Below are positions 21,128 through 30,202 of a stretch of 64,000 bases of DNA, one piece after another. The notes beneath the pieces are model-generated. The model did no database searches and was not told the origin of the DNA. It worked only from the letters and a program-made list of their open reading frames with translations. The stretch spans positions 30,100,477 to 30,164,476 of the forward strand of contig NC_092801.1 in assembly GCF_918797505.1 (NCBI RefSeq). The letters are read 5' to 3'. Position 1 is the stretch's first letter. Each line of letters opens with the position of its first letter. A program made the position numbers and the translations under genes. This stretch comes from Bemisia tabaci. Taxonomy: Eukaryota > Arthropoda > Insecta > Hemiptera > Aleyrodidae.

Positions 21128-21530
21128 TGATTCTAGTAGATCAGCCAACAATAATTAGACCTGTTTAAGCAGCAACTTTTTACGTTCAATATCAACCGAG
21201 ATATCTCCTCTTGAAAAGTCGAGTTTTTGACGTCATCTACCGCGGTAGAGACACTCATGGTTTCTTCCACCTTGCTTTCATCTGTCGCTGTGACGCTCAT
21301 TTGCATTGGTTGTTCAACGGGAAACTCAGATAAAAGCAAAGTGGAAGAAACCAAGGGTATCGTTACCGCGTGACGCCAAAACCCCGGTTTTTTTAAGGGC
21401 GATGCCTCGGCTATTATTGAACTCAGGAAGTTGCTGTTTAGACAGATGTTTATAATTTTTAGCTAATCTACGAGAATCAAGCAACAAAACACGATTATTT
21501 TGTGCCCAGCGCAACTGGCCCATTGGTCAC
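21128..21530. mobile_element. R6 foldback MITE
   Basis: CTAGTAGATCAGCCAACAAT...ATATCTCC...GACGTCATCTACCGCGG...CACCTTGCTTTCATC on the left, with a shortened mirror on the right. A second right half follows at 21640-21755. Other copies: 46160-47465 (carrying a hAT insertion) and 49376-49795. Confidence 0.75.
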
Positions 21531-21834
21531 TGAACCTTGTAATTTTCATTTAATATTCTGGAAGTATCAAATTATTAGATTGCGCGGTGATTTATTGCGC
21601 ATTTTTGGAGCGAAAATCCCGGAGAAACCCGCGCAAAGGAGCAAATTTATGCAAAAACTAAGTCAATTGTTGTGTAGACAGATCTTATCATTTTTGGCTA
21701 ATCTACAAGGATCAAGCAACAAAATACGATTTTGTTCCCAGCGCAACTGATCCATAAAAGAAATTTACTCGCGACCAGATCTAAATTATCCGACAATTTC
21801 AAGAGAAAATGTTCATAGCTCTCCTCAAAAATTA

Positions 21835-21905
21835 ACATTTTATCGGAGGAAATTCGGCAACTCCCGAATGTTCATACGGTGGTTTTCCTTAGCACGGCAG
21901 TACAG
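21835..21905. mobile_element. R5 MITE right half
   Basis: TTCGGCAACTCCCGAATGTTCATACGGTGG ... CCTTAGCACGGCAGT. The matching left half is absent. Confidence 0.65.
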
Positions 21906-21919
21906 AGGTTTACGAATAT

Positions 21920-22085
21920 TGTCTGTCCGTAGACATCAGAAGGGATTTTGGCACATCCATGCTCCAGGCTTCTCAATTTTTTAGGGATTAAGGCCGAGTA
22001 AAATCTGTTTCTGCAGATAAGCTCGTCAGTTCCATGAATTTTTGAAAATTTGTCACTACCGGGATTCGAACTCCACATTTCTCGA
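21920..22085 (-). mobile_element. SINE-like tRNA-derived element, 5'-truncated at the B box
   Basis: The minus strand reads GGAGTTCGAATCCCGGTAGTG (pol III B box GGTTCGAATCC-like). It then shares a ~130-bp body with 60300-60440 (GAACTGACGAG, GAGAAGCCTGGAGCATGGATG, GATGTCTAC). Two copies sharing both the tRNA-like B box and the unrelated body define a tRNA-derived SINE. Confidence 0.65.
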
Positions 22086-22144
22086 CGCATGAATCGTTTT
22101 CTCCATAAAATAAAAGGAACAAACACATTAAGTGGTACGAGTTG

Positions 22145-22653
22145 AATGGAGATGTTGCATGTGTGAGGAATTTGGGATTTGACTAATGATTCTTATACGT
22201 AAAAGTTCGCGAAAAACACGATGGTGCCACTGGTTTTCTCTGAAATCAATTTCCAAGCTCAAAAAAGCCCTCAAGTTGAGGCCAAAATGGAGAGGATATC
22301 CCACGCTATCCTGAGAGTCCACATCTACATTAAGACAAACTCTCCATGCAAAGATAGGGAGCAAATACATTGACAAGACTGCCACTTTATTTGGGGACTC
22401 TAAAACTGAAAATACGGCAACCCTGCTAATGTATTTGCTCCCTATCTTTGCATGGAGAGTTTGTCTCGATGTAGAGGTGGGCTCTCATGATAACGTGGGA
22501 TATCTCCTCCATTTTGGCCTCAACTTAAGATCTTTTCTTGAGCTTGGGAGTTGATTTCAAAGAAAACCAGTGGGACCATCGTGTTTTTCGCGAACTTTTA
22601 CATAAGAATCAATAGTCAAATAGCAAATTCCTCACACATGCAACATCTTTATT
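22145..22653. mobile_element. R2 MITE copy
   Basis: Complete ~509-bp copy with the same termini as 20606-21114. Confidence 0.88.
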
Positions 22654-22688
22654 TAACCTTTGACCCATTTTCGTTGGATAACCGTTAC

Positions 22689-22808
22689 CTTTGCAGCGTA
22701 GGAAGTAGAATCCGTTGCGCCTTTGTTTGTCGGCAGGGTGGTCGCAACTGGCAACCGGATTATTCCTCCGGGATCTGCCGGAATCCCGAAGGAGTGAAAG
22801 ACCACGAG
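22689..22808 (-). CDS. Candidate exon of an unrecognised secreted or Cys-containing protein
   Basis: This lies in unique sequence between MITEs. A strong acceptor (TTTTCTTCTGTTCCCAG) and a donor GCAAAG|GTAACG bound 120 bp open in two frames. In phase 1 it reads RSRRNNPVASCDHPADKQ then GFYFLRCK. In phase 0 it is open back to an ATG at 22865, giving MKSFQIYFLVSTYIFF, a signal-peptide-like start, then IPADPGG and a donor in phase 0, as in exon 1 of genes A and C. The two readings exclude each other. The phase-1 reading would follow the exon at 25816-25951 in frame. Confidence 0.35.
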
Positions 22809-22934
22809 CTGGGAACAGAAGAAAATGTATGTAGAGACTAAGAAATAGATTTGAAAACTTTTCATGAGAAATATGAAGATTCGTCAAATCGCGCATCATC
22901 AGACTTGGTCAAGTTTTTAAAGTCATTAACATTC

Positions 22935-23098
22935 TGAATTTTCCATAGAGTACATAGAGTCGTAATGTAATTGGGAGAGCTGGCGCCACTTTTAAGCATT
23001 TTCCATGTCCCGAATTCCGAGACTCCTGTGTGACGCCGGGTCACTTTTTCGATACATAATCGATTGTTTGCGATACACGGGTACCCGGCCATCCGATG

Positions 23099-23141
<43 letters not shown>

Positions 23142-23305
23142 AGGAGATAGGAATTACCACGTATTCCACACCGCCATTTTGGATCGAAAATGTATCGAAA
23201 AAGCGACCCGAAATCGGCGCACACCGGGCTCGGAATTCGTCGAGCAGAACATGGCGCCAGCTCTCCCATTTACATTACGACTCTATGTACTCTATGGAAT
23301 TTTCA
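22935..23305. mobile_element. Foldback MITE with an (AAC)n loop
   Basis: Left ATTTTCCATAGAGTACATAG...GGGAGAGCTGGCGCCA pairs with right TGGCGCCAGCTCTCCC...CTATGTACTCTATGGAA. Inner parts (CGAATTCCGAG, TTTTCGATACAT) also pair. About 14 AAC units (23099-23142) sit in the loop. Confidence 0.82.
23099..23142 (+). repeat. (AAC)n microsatellite
   Basis: About 14 uninterrupted trinucleotide units, located in the loop of the foldback element. The poly-Asn/Thr/Cys translations here are artefacts. Confidence 0.95.
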
Positions 23306-23589
23306 CCCTCGCCGTCGGGCCGTGAATCTCATAAAAATTGCGCAATTATAATGGCTGCTCTGTTTAAGTCTGTGAAGACCCCGTAACATGTCGCGATCGA
23401 GGCAAATCCTAAATCGCGGTTTTCTTCACTGTCTAATTAGCGCACCAATGAGGCGAAAAAGATGTTTCAATTCAAGTTACAGCTTCGGTATACTCTGCAA
23501 TGACGACATGAGGTGATTCGTCACGGTTTCTGGCGTGGTCGGGCGTACATTGATTATGCCAAACATCACTGCAGATTTTAAATTTATAG

Positions 23590-24075
23590 GTATGAAACGA
23601 CGATAGCCCCTGCGCAGATAAAAATTCGTGGTAATTAAAGCAATTTACTGGTCGTCACTACCGATATTAACGGCTCATATTGAATACCGTTAATATTGGT
23701 TTCCGGAACATTTATTAACGGTAAATAATTAATGGCAACTGCAACCACTAGTAATAGCAGTGGTTACAGCAATTAGTAATGGTTGTAACAACTAATACTG
23801 GTAATTGAAACCGCTAATTTTATGGATGGTTTAGATGGATACTTCATGAAGTATCCGTCCAAACCAAAAAATTGGCACAATTTAAAGAAAGGAAAGCAGG
23901 ATCCTGTTTGGAAAAGGAACCTCGCTCTTGACACAGTTATCGCTTTCCATATAGAATTCGATGTTTTTCTTCTAAAAATTATCTTGCTCTAATTCCTCTA
24001 GATTTTGCCAATTTGTTTTGTTTAGATTGATTCTTTGAGCTCACGCACAGGGGCTATCGTTCTATTTTCTTAGCT
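23590..24075. mobile_element. MITE with GACGATAGCCCCTGCGC ends
   Basis: GAAACGACGATAGCCCCTGCGCAG at left pairs with GCGCACAGGGGCTATCGTTCT at right (slightly diverged). The non-coding interior has GTTAATATTGG-type and GATACTTCATGAAGTATC inverted blocks. Confidence 0.6.
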
Positions 24076-24814
24076 AAAAATTCAAAATCTGCCGAGATCT
24101 TTGACAGAGAAGTTCGACCTTGTTAGAAACCTTTGGAATCATTTTAATATTCATACTAAATATTAGACATATTAACCGCAACAAGTTCACAATAAGTTGA
24201 TCCCACACAAGTTTTCAGTCATGAAGACACCCTAGCTTGAAACAAATTTTAGGTCGTAGGATATTTCGTCAACGATTTTTTGTCCGCGCACCTGTTTCTT
24301 CCAGTAATTTACGTCCACGCGTTTTTTCGGCACGGGAGTTCTGGTCCACGTGCCATTTGAGACCCAAAGTTAATTGGCCCACATGTAAATACAAACGACA
24401 ATTGCTCACGACGTTTTTGGATAAAAATATATAATGTCTTGGAAGAATGAGGGTTTGCTTGTGTTTTTGTTTTGTCTGTTTGGTTCAACAGAGAATAATA
24501 TATAGTTGAGAGTTTGGTAAAAGTGGGGGAGCGTCAATTCCATGAGATAAAATTCACTAAAACTCTCTACACCTCTTTGGTGCAACAGAACTTAATTATC
24601 TTTCAAGAAATTCCCACCTTGTTATACCTGAACCGGATAAACCTCTATATTTGCCTCAGCTAAAGGCTTTTAGATTTTTCCTGTGTACGATAAGTATCTT
24701 GATTTATTTTGCGAGGAAAGATCTGTACTTTTAACGGATGCCTGTCATTCTTGTTACGTTCAATTTCGTATAATACTGTGCAACACCTCTGTTGTGAAAT
24801 AGTTGCTTCAGGCG

Positions 24815-24965
24815 CCGCCGCACGGCGGGCGGGCGGCCAGCGCGGAACGCGCATTGGCGCCTACAAACCTAAGTGGATACTTCAAGCATTGTGCAATGCG
24901 TGAGGTATCCACTTAGGTTTGTAGGCGCCAGTGAGCTTCTCGCGCTGGCAGCACGCCGCTCCGCT
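24815..24965. repeat. GC-rich palindromic repeat
   Basis: GGCGCCTACAAACCTAAGTGGATACTTCA and its complement meet around AGCATTGTGCAATGC, inside a GC-rich island (GGCGGGCGGGCGGCC). Same repeat family as 18890-19023. Confidence 0.8.
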
Positions 24966-25815
24966 CTGTTCGGCTTTAATATTTATACTCGCATAGTCAG
25001 CGTTTTTTAACTCATGATTTTGAAATGTTAGCACACTCTGCATTGATTATTCTCATTTAAGTTGATGGGAAAAAAATATGTATCAATTTATCAAAGGAGA
25101 ATAATAATATAATGTGTGTTTTTTAAATATTGGTGGTTCCGTGTCAAATTTAATGATTTCCAAAGCACTTTAAATTTTTCTTTTACATTTTGTGCTTTTT
25201 TGTGCTGCAGCGAGTGTACGCGCAACGAAACGCTCAAAATTTGACGTATTTGTCTCTAAAACATCGATGTACAAATGGGTTAAAACTAATTATTGCGTAC
25301 TTCTTGGTTTTCTTTCCTCTTTTATTCATTTTTGCAGTTTATGTCGGCACAACTGCGGCTCATTGAGATTAATGTCGCTTGGAAAAGGTTTTCAAATATT
25401 TGTCACGTTTTAAAAATATAATTGTTTTCAAAATGAAGTAATAATTTCGTAAAGAAAAATTTAAAAATAAAAAAAGTACCTTTACACATATAAGGTATAT
25501 TGAACATCGACTATTTTAAGGATAGAAATAAAACCAAATATTCACCAATGACAATCTAAAAAGATGATTCAAAAGGAGAAAGTAATAACATTTCATTTAG
25601 AAATAGAGCAACCATAACAACACCTCCTCTCCTCAATGTCTCATTTCCATATTGTCAACATAATTTTACATACAGACTAAAATATAACGCTTGGACCAAG
25701 TCACCGTTGCTTATTTTACGTGTGGGCGTAAACTACTAGACAAAAAAGGTGCACGGACAAAAAATCGTTGACAAAATGTCCTGAAACCCTATCATATAGA
25801 AGATAAAAGTATTAC
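24966..25815. other. AT-rich stretch, no convincing gene
   Basis: Plus-strand acceptor-like sites occur at about 25211 (TTGTGCTGCAG) and 25338 (TTTTTGCAG), with open frame after each. The products are too short to identify, so no exon is called. Confidence 0.45.
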
Positions 25816-25951
25816 CAGAGAAATACAGCGCACACATGTTGACAGCATCGCTCCGTGTCGAACTACTATCTGTAGATTGTAGACATTGCTGTATGTAGTA
25901 ACAGGGAACCCTTCCACCGTTCTCTGCGTCATAAATTCTGGAAGCAGTCTC
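25816..25951 (-). CDS. Candidate internal exon, Cys-containing
   Basis: Acceptor TATATTCCAG and donor TTCTCTG|GTAATA bound 136 bp open in two frames. In phase 0 to 1 it reads ENGGRVPCYYIQQCLQS then DAVNMCALYFSG. The C-x5-C spacing recalls CLIP and chitin-binding modules, but the first Cys of either is not in this exon. In phase 2 to 0 it reads NLQIVVRHGAMLSTCVRC. The first reading joins in frame to 22808 (phase 1). I cannot choose between frames or name a family. Confidence 0.35.
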
Positions 25952-26409
25952 CTGGAATATAAATACAACATGCCTCGAAAGTTTACTATTATCGAGAATT
26001 CTGGAATTACTCCGCAATGTTTTCGTATTCTTTTTCCCCTTTTTCTGAAACCTGCAAGCTGGTCTCAGGGTTTTAAGCGCAGTGGTGCTGGTGATTCTTG
26101 AGAGTTGGCGATGATGTTTTTCCTCCATTCAAATCTATGTAAAACAATTGATTCGTGGCGAGGGAGCTTGCTACACCTAAAATCGATATTTTTAATGAAT
26201 TTAAACGGAGTAAGAACAGTGTTGCCAATTTGCAAAATCGCCACTGTTTAAGCGAAAGCCGCGAGCCGTATCTTCATCCCTTTTTCAAATTATTTCATTA
26301 AGTTTTGCGCTTCTACAGCAAAGAACCGTTCACGTAAGAACCTTAATCGTACAGAAAAAGGCGGGTGCCTTAGCAGTCATACTGTAGATTTGGTTAAAAG
26401 GGCTAAATA

Positions 26410-26619
26410 TCAATGTCCTCTATCAGTTTCAGATGACGCACATGGCCAAAAGGTAAAACGAGTTTGACAGATGGTAATCGTAGAGCACTTTTCGAGTTGA
26501 TTGATTTTTTTGCCGTCTGCATGGCATTTCACCGAAATTCTAATTTCCGAGGCTCGAAGATCCGATGAAATTTTTTGCTCCTGCATGAGGCAGAAAATTT
26601 GACTCTGACACGCAGCTTG
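26410..26619 (-). CDS. Candidate last exon, Cys-rich
   Basis: After a good branch/acceptor context (CTTCACTAATATTCAG) a phase-0 frame of 69 codons runs to a stop at 26410: QAACQSQIFCLMQEQ, then EIRISVKCHADGKK, then LEKCSTITICQTRF and FWPC. Six cysteines in 69 residues suggest a small disulphide-bonded secreted module. An internal donor after EIRIS (GTGAAA, phase 0) would instead connect it to the exon at 25951. Family unknown. Confidence 0.33.
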   Translation of the reverse strand, partial: QAACQSQIFCLMQEQKISSDLRASEIRISVKCHADGKKINQLEKCSTITICQTRFTFWPCASSETDRGH

Positions 26620-27920
26620 CTGAATATTAGTGAAGGCAACTTTTTTTGTGCTTACTCTCACGATTATTTCATGAATAAAGTCAGAAAACGCGTTTTCTGA
26701 TTACATGAACGCCAAAAAAATCCTTCGTATAGTTTTTCATTTTTCATAAAGAAACAAACCCGAACAAACTCTCGCAATTTTCTGTAAATATTGCAGTTCT
26801 AAAGAATATACAAAGAATTTAAAAAAAACATTCCCCAGCATTTCCCAGTTATGCATATATTCCTATGGGTCTCAGGGCTCATGTCTATATGCCCATAGTT
26901 CCGTTTGGCAGAGATATTTCCATTTATGAAACGTCGCAATCTGGGTATGATTTTTTTATTTTTGGATTTGGTTCTTTTTTTTAAATCATACATTCTGTTG
27001 GATTTGTTTCAACCAAGCTTCTGGCTGATTTGCGAAAATTATGCAACTTATCTCATTATCACAAGAGAAAATTTGGAGCACGCGATAAATTTGAAATTTA
27101 CGGAATCTGTTTCTTTGTTCGTCCGTATTTTGTTGTTGCTTCTCTTAGGTACCTAATGAAAATAGCAATTTTTTACATGTTAATGTGTACTTTCTAAATA
27201 AAAGAAGTTTCATCTCAGCATCTTAAAAGAGATAAGTTCATTCCTGCCTTAATTAGTTCGTATGTAAAAATGCGAAAGAACTTTACAGGATGGGTACTAT
27301 AATATATAATTATACTTATATTACTTTTTAATATTATACTGTAATTAATAATATACCATAGTTTTATGGAGCAAATAACTGCCACTGCACAGTCTTGAAC
27401 AAACAAAAATAATTTGGAAAAGGGTAAATCATAAAAGTACAAGATAAGATAAAGCAGCAATTATTGTTTTATTAGTAAATATATTGTTCACAGGTATAAA
27501 TCTCTTTTGTGGACGAAGAACATCAAACTTATTAATATTATTACTATTATTACTTATTACTTATTACCTTAACTATACCTATTCATAACTGGAGCTCTGG
27601 AGAATTATACAGTTTTCCCTAAGAAAATCCCGGGAAAGTGGGAGAAAACTTCGGTATACATCCCTTCAGGGAATAAACTCCAGAAATCAGGGAATGTGCT
27701 CGGCCAAAAATTCTAGACACCATGTTCAAAACACTCTTTGTTTAAAATATTTGCGTCATTCATCGTATATGGATGTGAACTTTTTACCGTATTTTTTTAA
27801 ATTTTATTTTGTTATTTTTTTTTTACTTTTTATTTGATATTTTCTTTTTTGTTGTTACCTTGCTACAATAAGGAGCGTTCATATCCGGACCAAGCTCTTG
27901 CAACAGGGTTGCAGAAGTGA
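26620..27920. other. Strongly AT-rich stretch, nothing recognised
   Basis: Low-complexity AT sequence with TTATTA runs near 27530-27580. ORFs are short, hydrophobic by composition and not credible. Confidence 0.5.
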
Positions 27921-27924
27921 AGTG

Positions 27925-28665
27925 AAAAATATGCACGATTGGAAAACTCCAAGGAATTTCACAAAGCTGTGAAAAACAGGTGTGTGCAACATATTTTCAG
28001 GGGCTAAGTATGCAACACGCACTAAAAAATACCAAAAAGCCAATACCATTTGCCTTTCATTCGGTTTCACAGTTAAGGTGATTCGATGGACGCTATATTT
28101 TGTGTCAAAACGACATGCGATGCAACGCATCAATTAGTTCTATTTTATCAGCTACTTCTTTATCATATCGAATTTTGAGAATTTTGAGCAATTCTGTTGT
28201 CAAGAGACTATAGAATTCACTTACCAATTTAGACAAACAAATTCAACGCAACATAGGCGTGGTTTTTTTTAGAGGAAAAATATCGCGTTCGATACTGATA
28301 TCGAAACTGCACTCGAATGCGATATTTTCTCTCTAAAAAAAAACCACGCCTATATTGCGTCGAATTTGTATGTCTAAATTGGTAAGTGAATTCTGTAGTC
28401 TCTTGACAACAGAATTGCGATCTCAAAATTCGAGATGAATAAGAAGTAGCCGATAAAATAGAACTAATTGATGCGTTGCATTGCATGTCGTTTTGACACA
28501 AAATATAGCGTCCATCGAATCACCTTAATTGTGAAATCGAATGAAAAGCAAATGGTCTTGGCTTTTTGGTATTTTCTAGTGCGTGGTACATACGTAGTTT
28601 CTGAAAAATGTTACGCGAAGCTGTTTTTCACAACTTTGTGTTTCTTGGAGATTTTCAATCCTTCA
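27925..28665. mobile_element. 740-bp palindrome containing an R8 element at its centre
   Basis: The R8 element at 28075-28528 is flanked by further inverted sequence. CCAAAAAGCCAATACCATTTGC...ATTCGGTTTCAC at left is mirrored by GTGAAATCGAATGAAAAGCAAATGG...CTTTTTGG at right, out to TTTCACAGCTTTGTG-type blocks. The symmetry thus extends about 140 bp beyond the usual R8 ends. Confidence 0.8.
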
Positions 28666-29165
28666 TATTTTCAATCTGAAAATTCGAGAAAACTGTCGAG
28701 TAGCTGAATAATTGGAACCAATCCAGTCATATCTTACTCAGTCTTAAAGTTTTCAGTATCTTAAAGTTTCCAGATTTTTTCCGACATATAATCTTAGTTA
28801 CTTGGTCCAGTCTACGTTGGGGAAATGATGGTTTTCTTGGCAAAATTTTAGCTTTTTGGCAAAGGAAATCTATAATTTTACCTCTGGATTTTTCATATTC
28901 TTGGAAGACTAAACAACTTTCTGTCATTATGTTACTCTCTGAGCCACAACCTTTAAATTACTATAATATTACGTCGCTTTGACACAAAACATGGCGTCCA
29001 TCGAATCACCTAAATACTGAAAAATATTCCATCAATATTTTTTCATATTTTTCCGGAATTTCATGAAATTTGTCGCATGTTTCGAGACGTTACTTTTAAT
29101 GGAAAATTGCAACCCTGCCTACGAGCCCCGGTCGGACCTAGCCCTAAATCAAGGTTCCCAATCCT

Positions 29166-29450
29166 ATAGATCGTATTCGATACATCAAACGGGTGAGATC
29201 GTATCGATATCGATTGGTTCAAAATATAAACATAGCCTCAAAAGTCAATTTAGAAATCGGAGGGAACGGGTCTTTTGTAACAGATGTTTTATTTTTTTGA
29301 GTACCAAATGCCAATGCAAAGTGAAATCGTTAGAAATTTCCTCATTTTCAGCTTTTCCAACTTAAATCCTAATAGATCAGTTTGAGGTTATGTTCTATTG
29401 TTTTGAACCAAACGGTACAACGAACCATTATCGAATACGGTCTATAAATT
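29166..29450. mobile_element. 285-bp MITE (AGATCGTATTCGATACATC termini)
   Basis: Inverted ends TAGATCGTATTCGATACATC and GAACCATTATCGAATACGGTCTA. A second copy occupies 30341-30625. Confidence 0.82.
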
Positions 29451-29642
29451 ACTATAATATTTCGTCGTTTTGACACAAAATATGGCGTCCATCGAATCAT
29501 CTAAATACTGAAAAATATTCCATCAATATTTTTTCATGTTTTTCCGGAATTTCATGAAATTTGACGCATGTTTCGAGATTTTACTTTTAATGGAAAATTG
29601 CAACCCTGCCTACGAGCCCCGGCCGGACCTAGCCCTAAATCA

Positions 29643-29981
29643 AAGACGTATTTTGTTTGGCGTAACAATTGTTTCCTGTTCCAATTTTGTGTTATTTTTG
29701 TCACTTTTTCACAACCAATGAGAGCAAAGCAGCTAGAAGTGAGGTTAGAAATCTTGTTAACAAATATACACAACAGTCGTAACAAGTTCTGCAACCTGCT
29801 CCCGAGCACGTTGCAAGTGATACGTATCAAAATGTTACGACAGCGTTGCCATGTTGTGCAAACAAAAATTCCAATTAAATAAGCCACGTCCCCCTCATTT
29901 CCGGTAACACTCAAACAAAATACGAATGTCACACACTGATGCGAAACAGTTACGATTGTTACGCCAAACAAAATACGTCTC
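29643..29981. mobile_element. MITE with AGACGTATTTTGTTTGGCGTAAC ends, empty site next door
   Basis: Ends AGACGTATTTTGTTTGGCG and complement, interior non-coding. Compared with 29145-29160 (AAATCAAGGTTCCC) the insertion leaves CAA on both sides, a 3-bp target duplication. Confidence 0.85.
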
Positions 29982-29994
29982 AAGGTTCCCAATC

Positions 29995-30202
29995 CTATTG
30001 AGGTTCCGAATCCTGTTTCGGCTTCGAGGGCGCATGCGCGGAGGCCAGATACTGAGGTGGGACTTCTGTGACAAAAGAGATGTCGCATTTCCCGCCCGGG
30101 CAGAGTTCCTTCGCCAGTTGGGCCGCGGTGACGCCACTTCTTGGAGGACTCGGTGTACGGGGTCGTGAAGGGGACGAAGATCTGCCCGTCTGAGGCCCGT
30201 CA
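29995..30202 (-). CDS. Gene A exon 5 (last): C-x-GGKC module and stop
   Basis: Acceptor TTGATTCCAG, phase 2, 208 bp to a TAG at 29995-29997. It encodes DGPQTGRSSSPSRPRTPSPP, then GVTAAQLAKELCPGGKCDIS and FVTEVPPQYL, and a polar tail. The CPGGKCDISFVTEVP block aligns with CEGGKCTIKYAETIP of gene B's last exon, with the same start phase and a GP after the junction. The two Cys three residues apart are the only ones in the exon. Confidence 0.72.

Larger units (their letters stand above)
28950..29997. repeat. Direct duplication in the 3' flank of gene A
   Basis: AATATTACGTCGCTTTGACACAAA...CCTAAATCAAGGTTCCCAATCCTA at 28962-29165 recurs at 29450-29642 plus 29982-29997. The second copy runs into the stop codon of gene A. 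Copy 2 carries a MITE (29643-29981) absent from copy 1. Confidence 0.8.

Noticed and set aside
23005..23386. ORFs with long runs of Asn, Thr or Cys on both strands
   Set aside because: They are translations of the (AAC)n microsatellite and the arms of a foldback MITE.
25192..25413. Plus-strand exons after acceptor-like sites, possibly a chemoreceptor end
   Set aside because: Too short, hydrophobic by AT-rich composition, with no matching donors or neighbouring exons.
29552..30088. 178-codon minus-strand ORF across the MITE and gene A exon 5
   Set aside because: It reads gene A exon 5 in the wrong frame and continues through MITE sequence.
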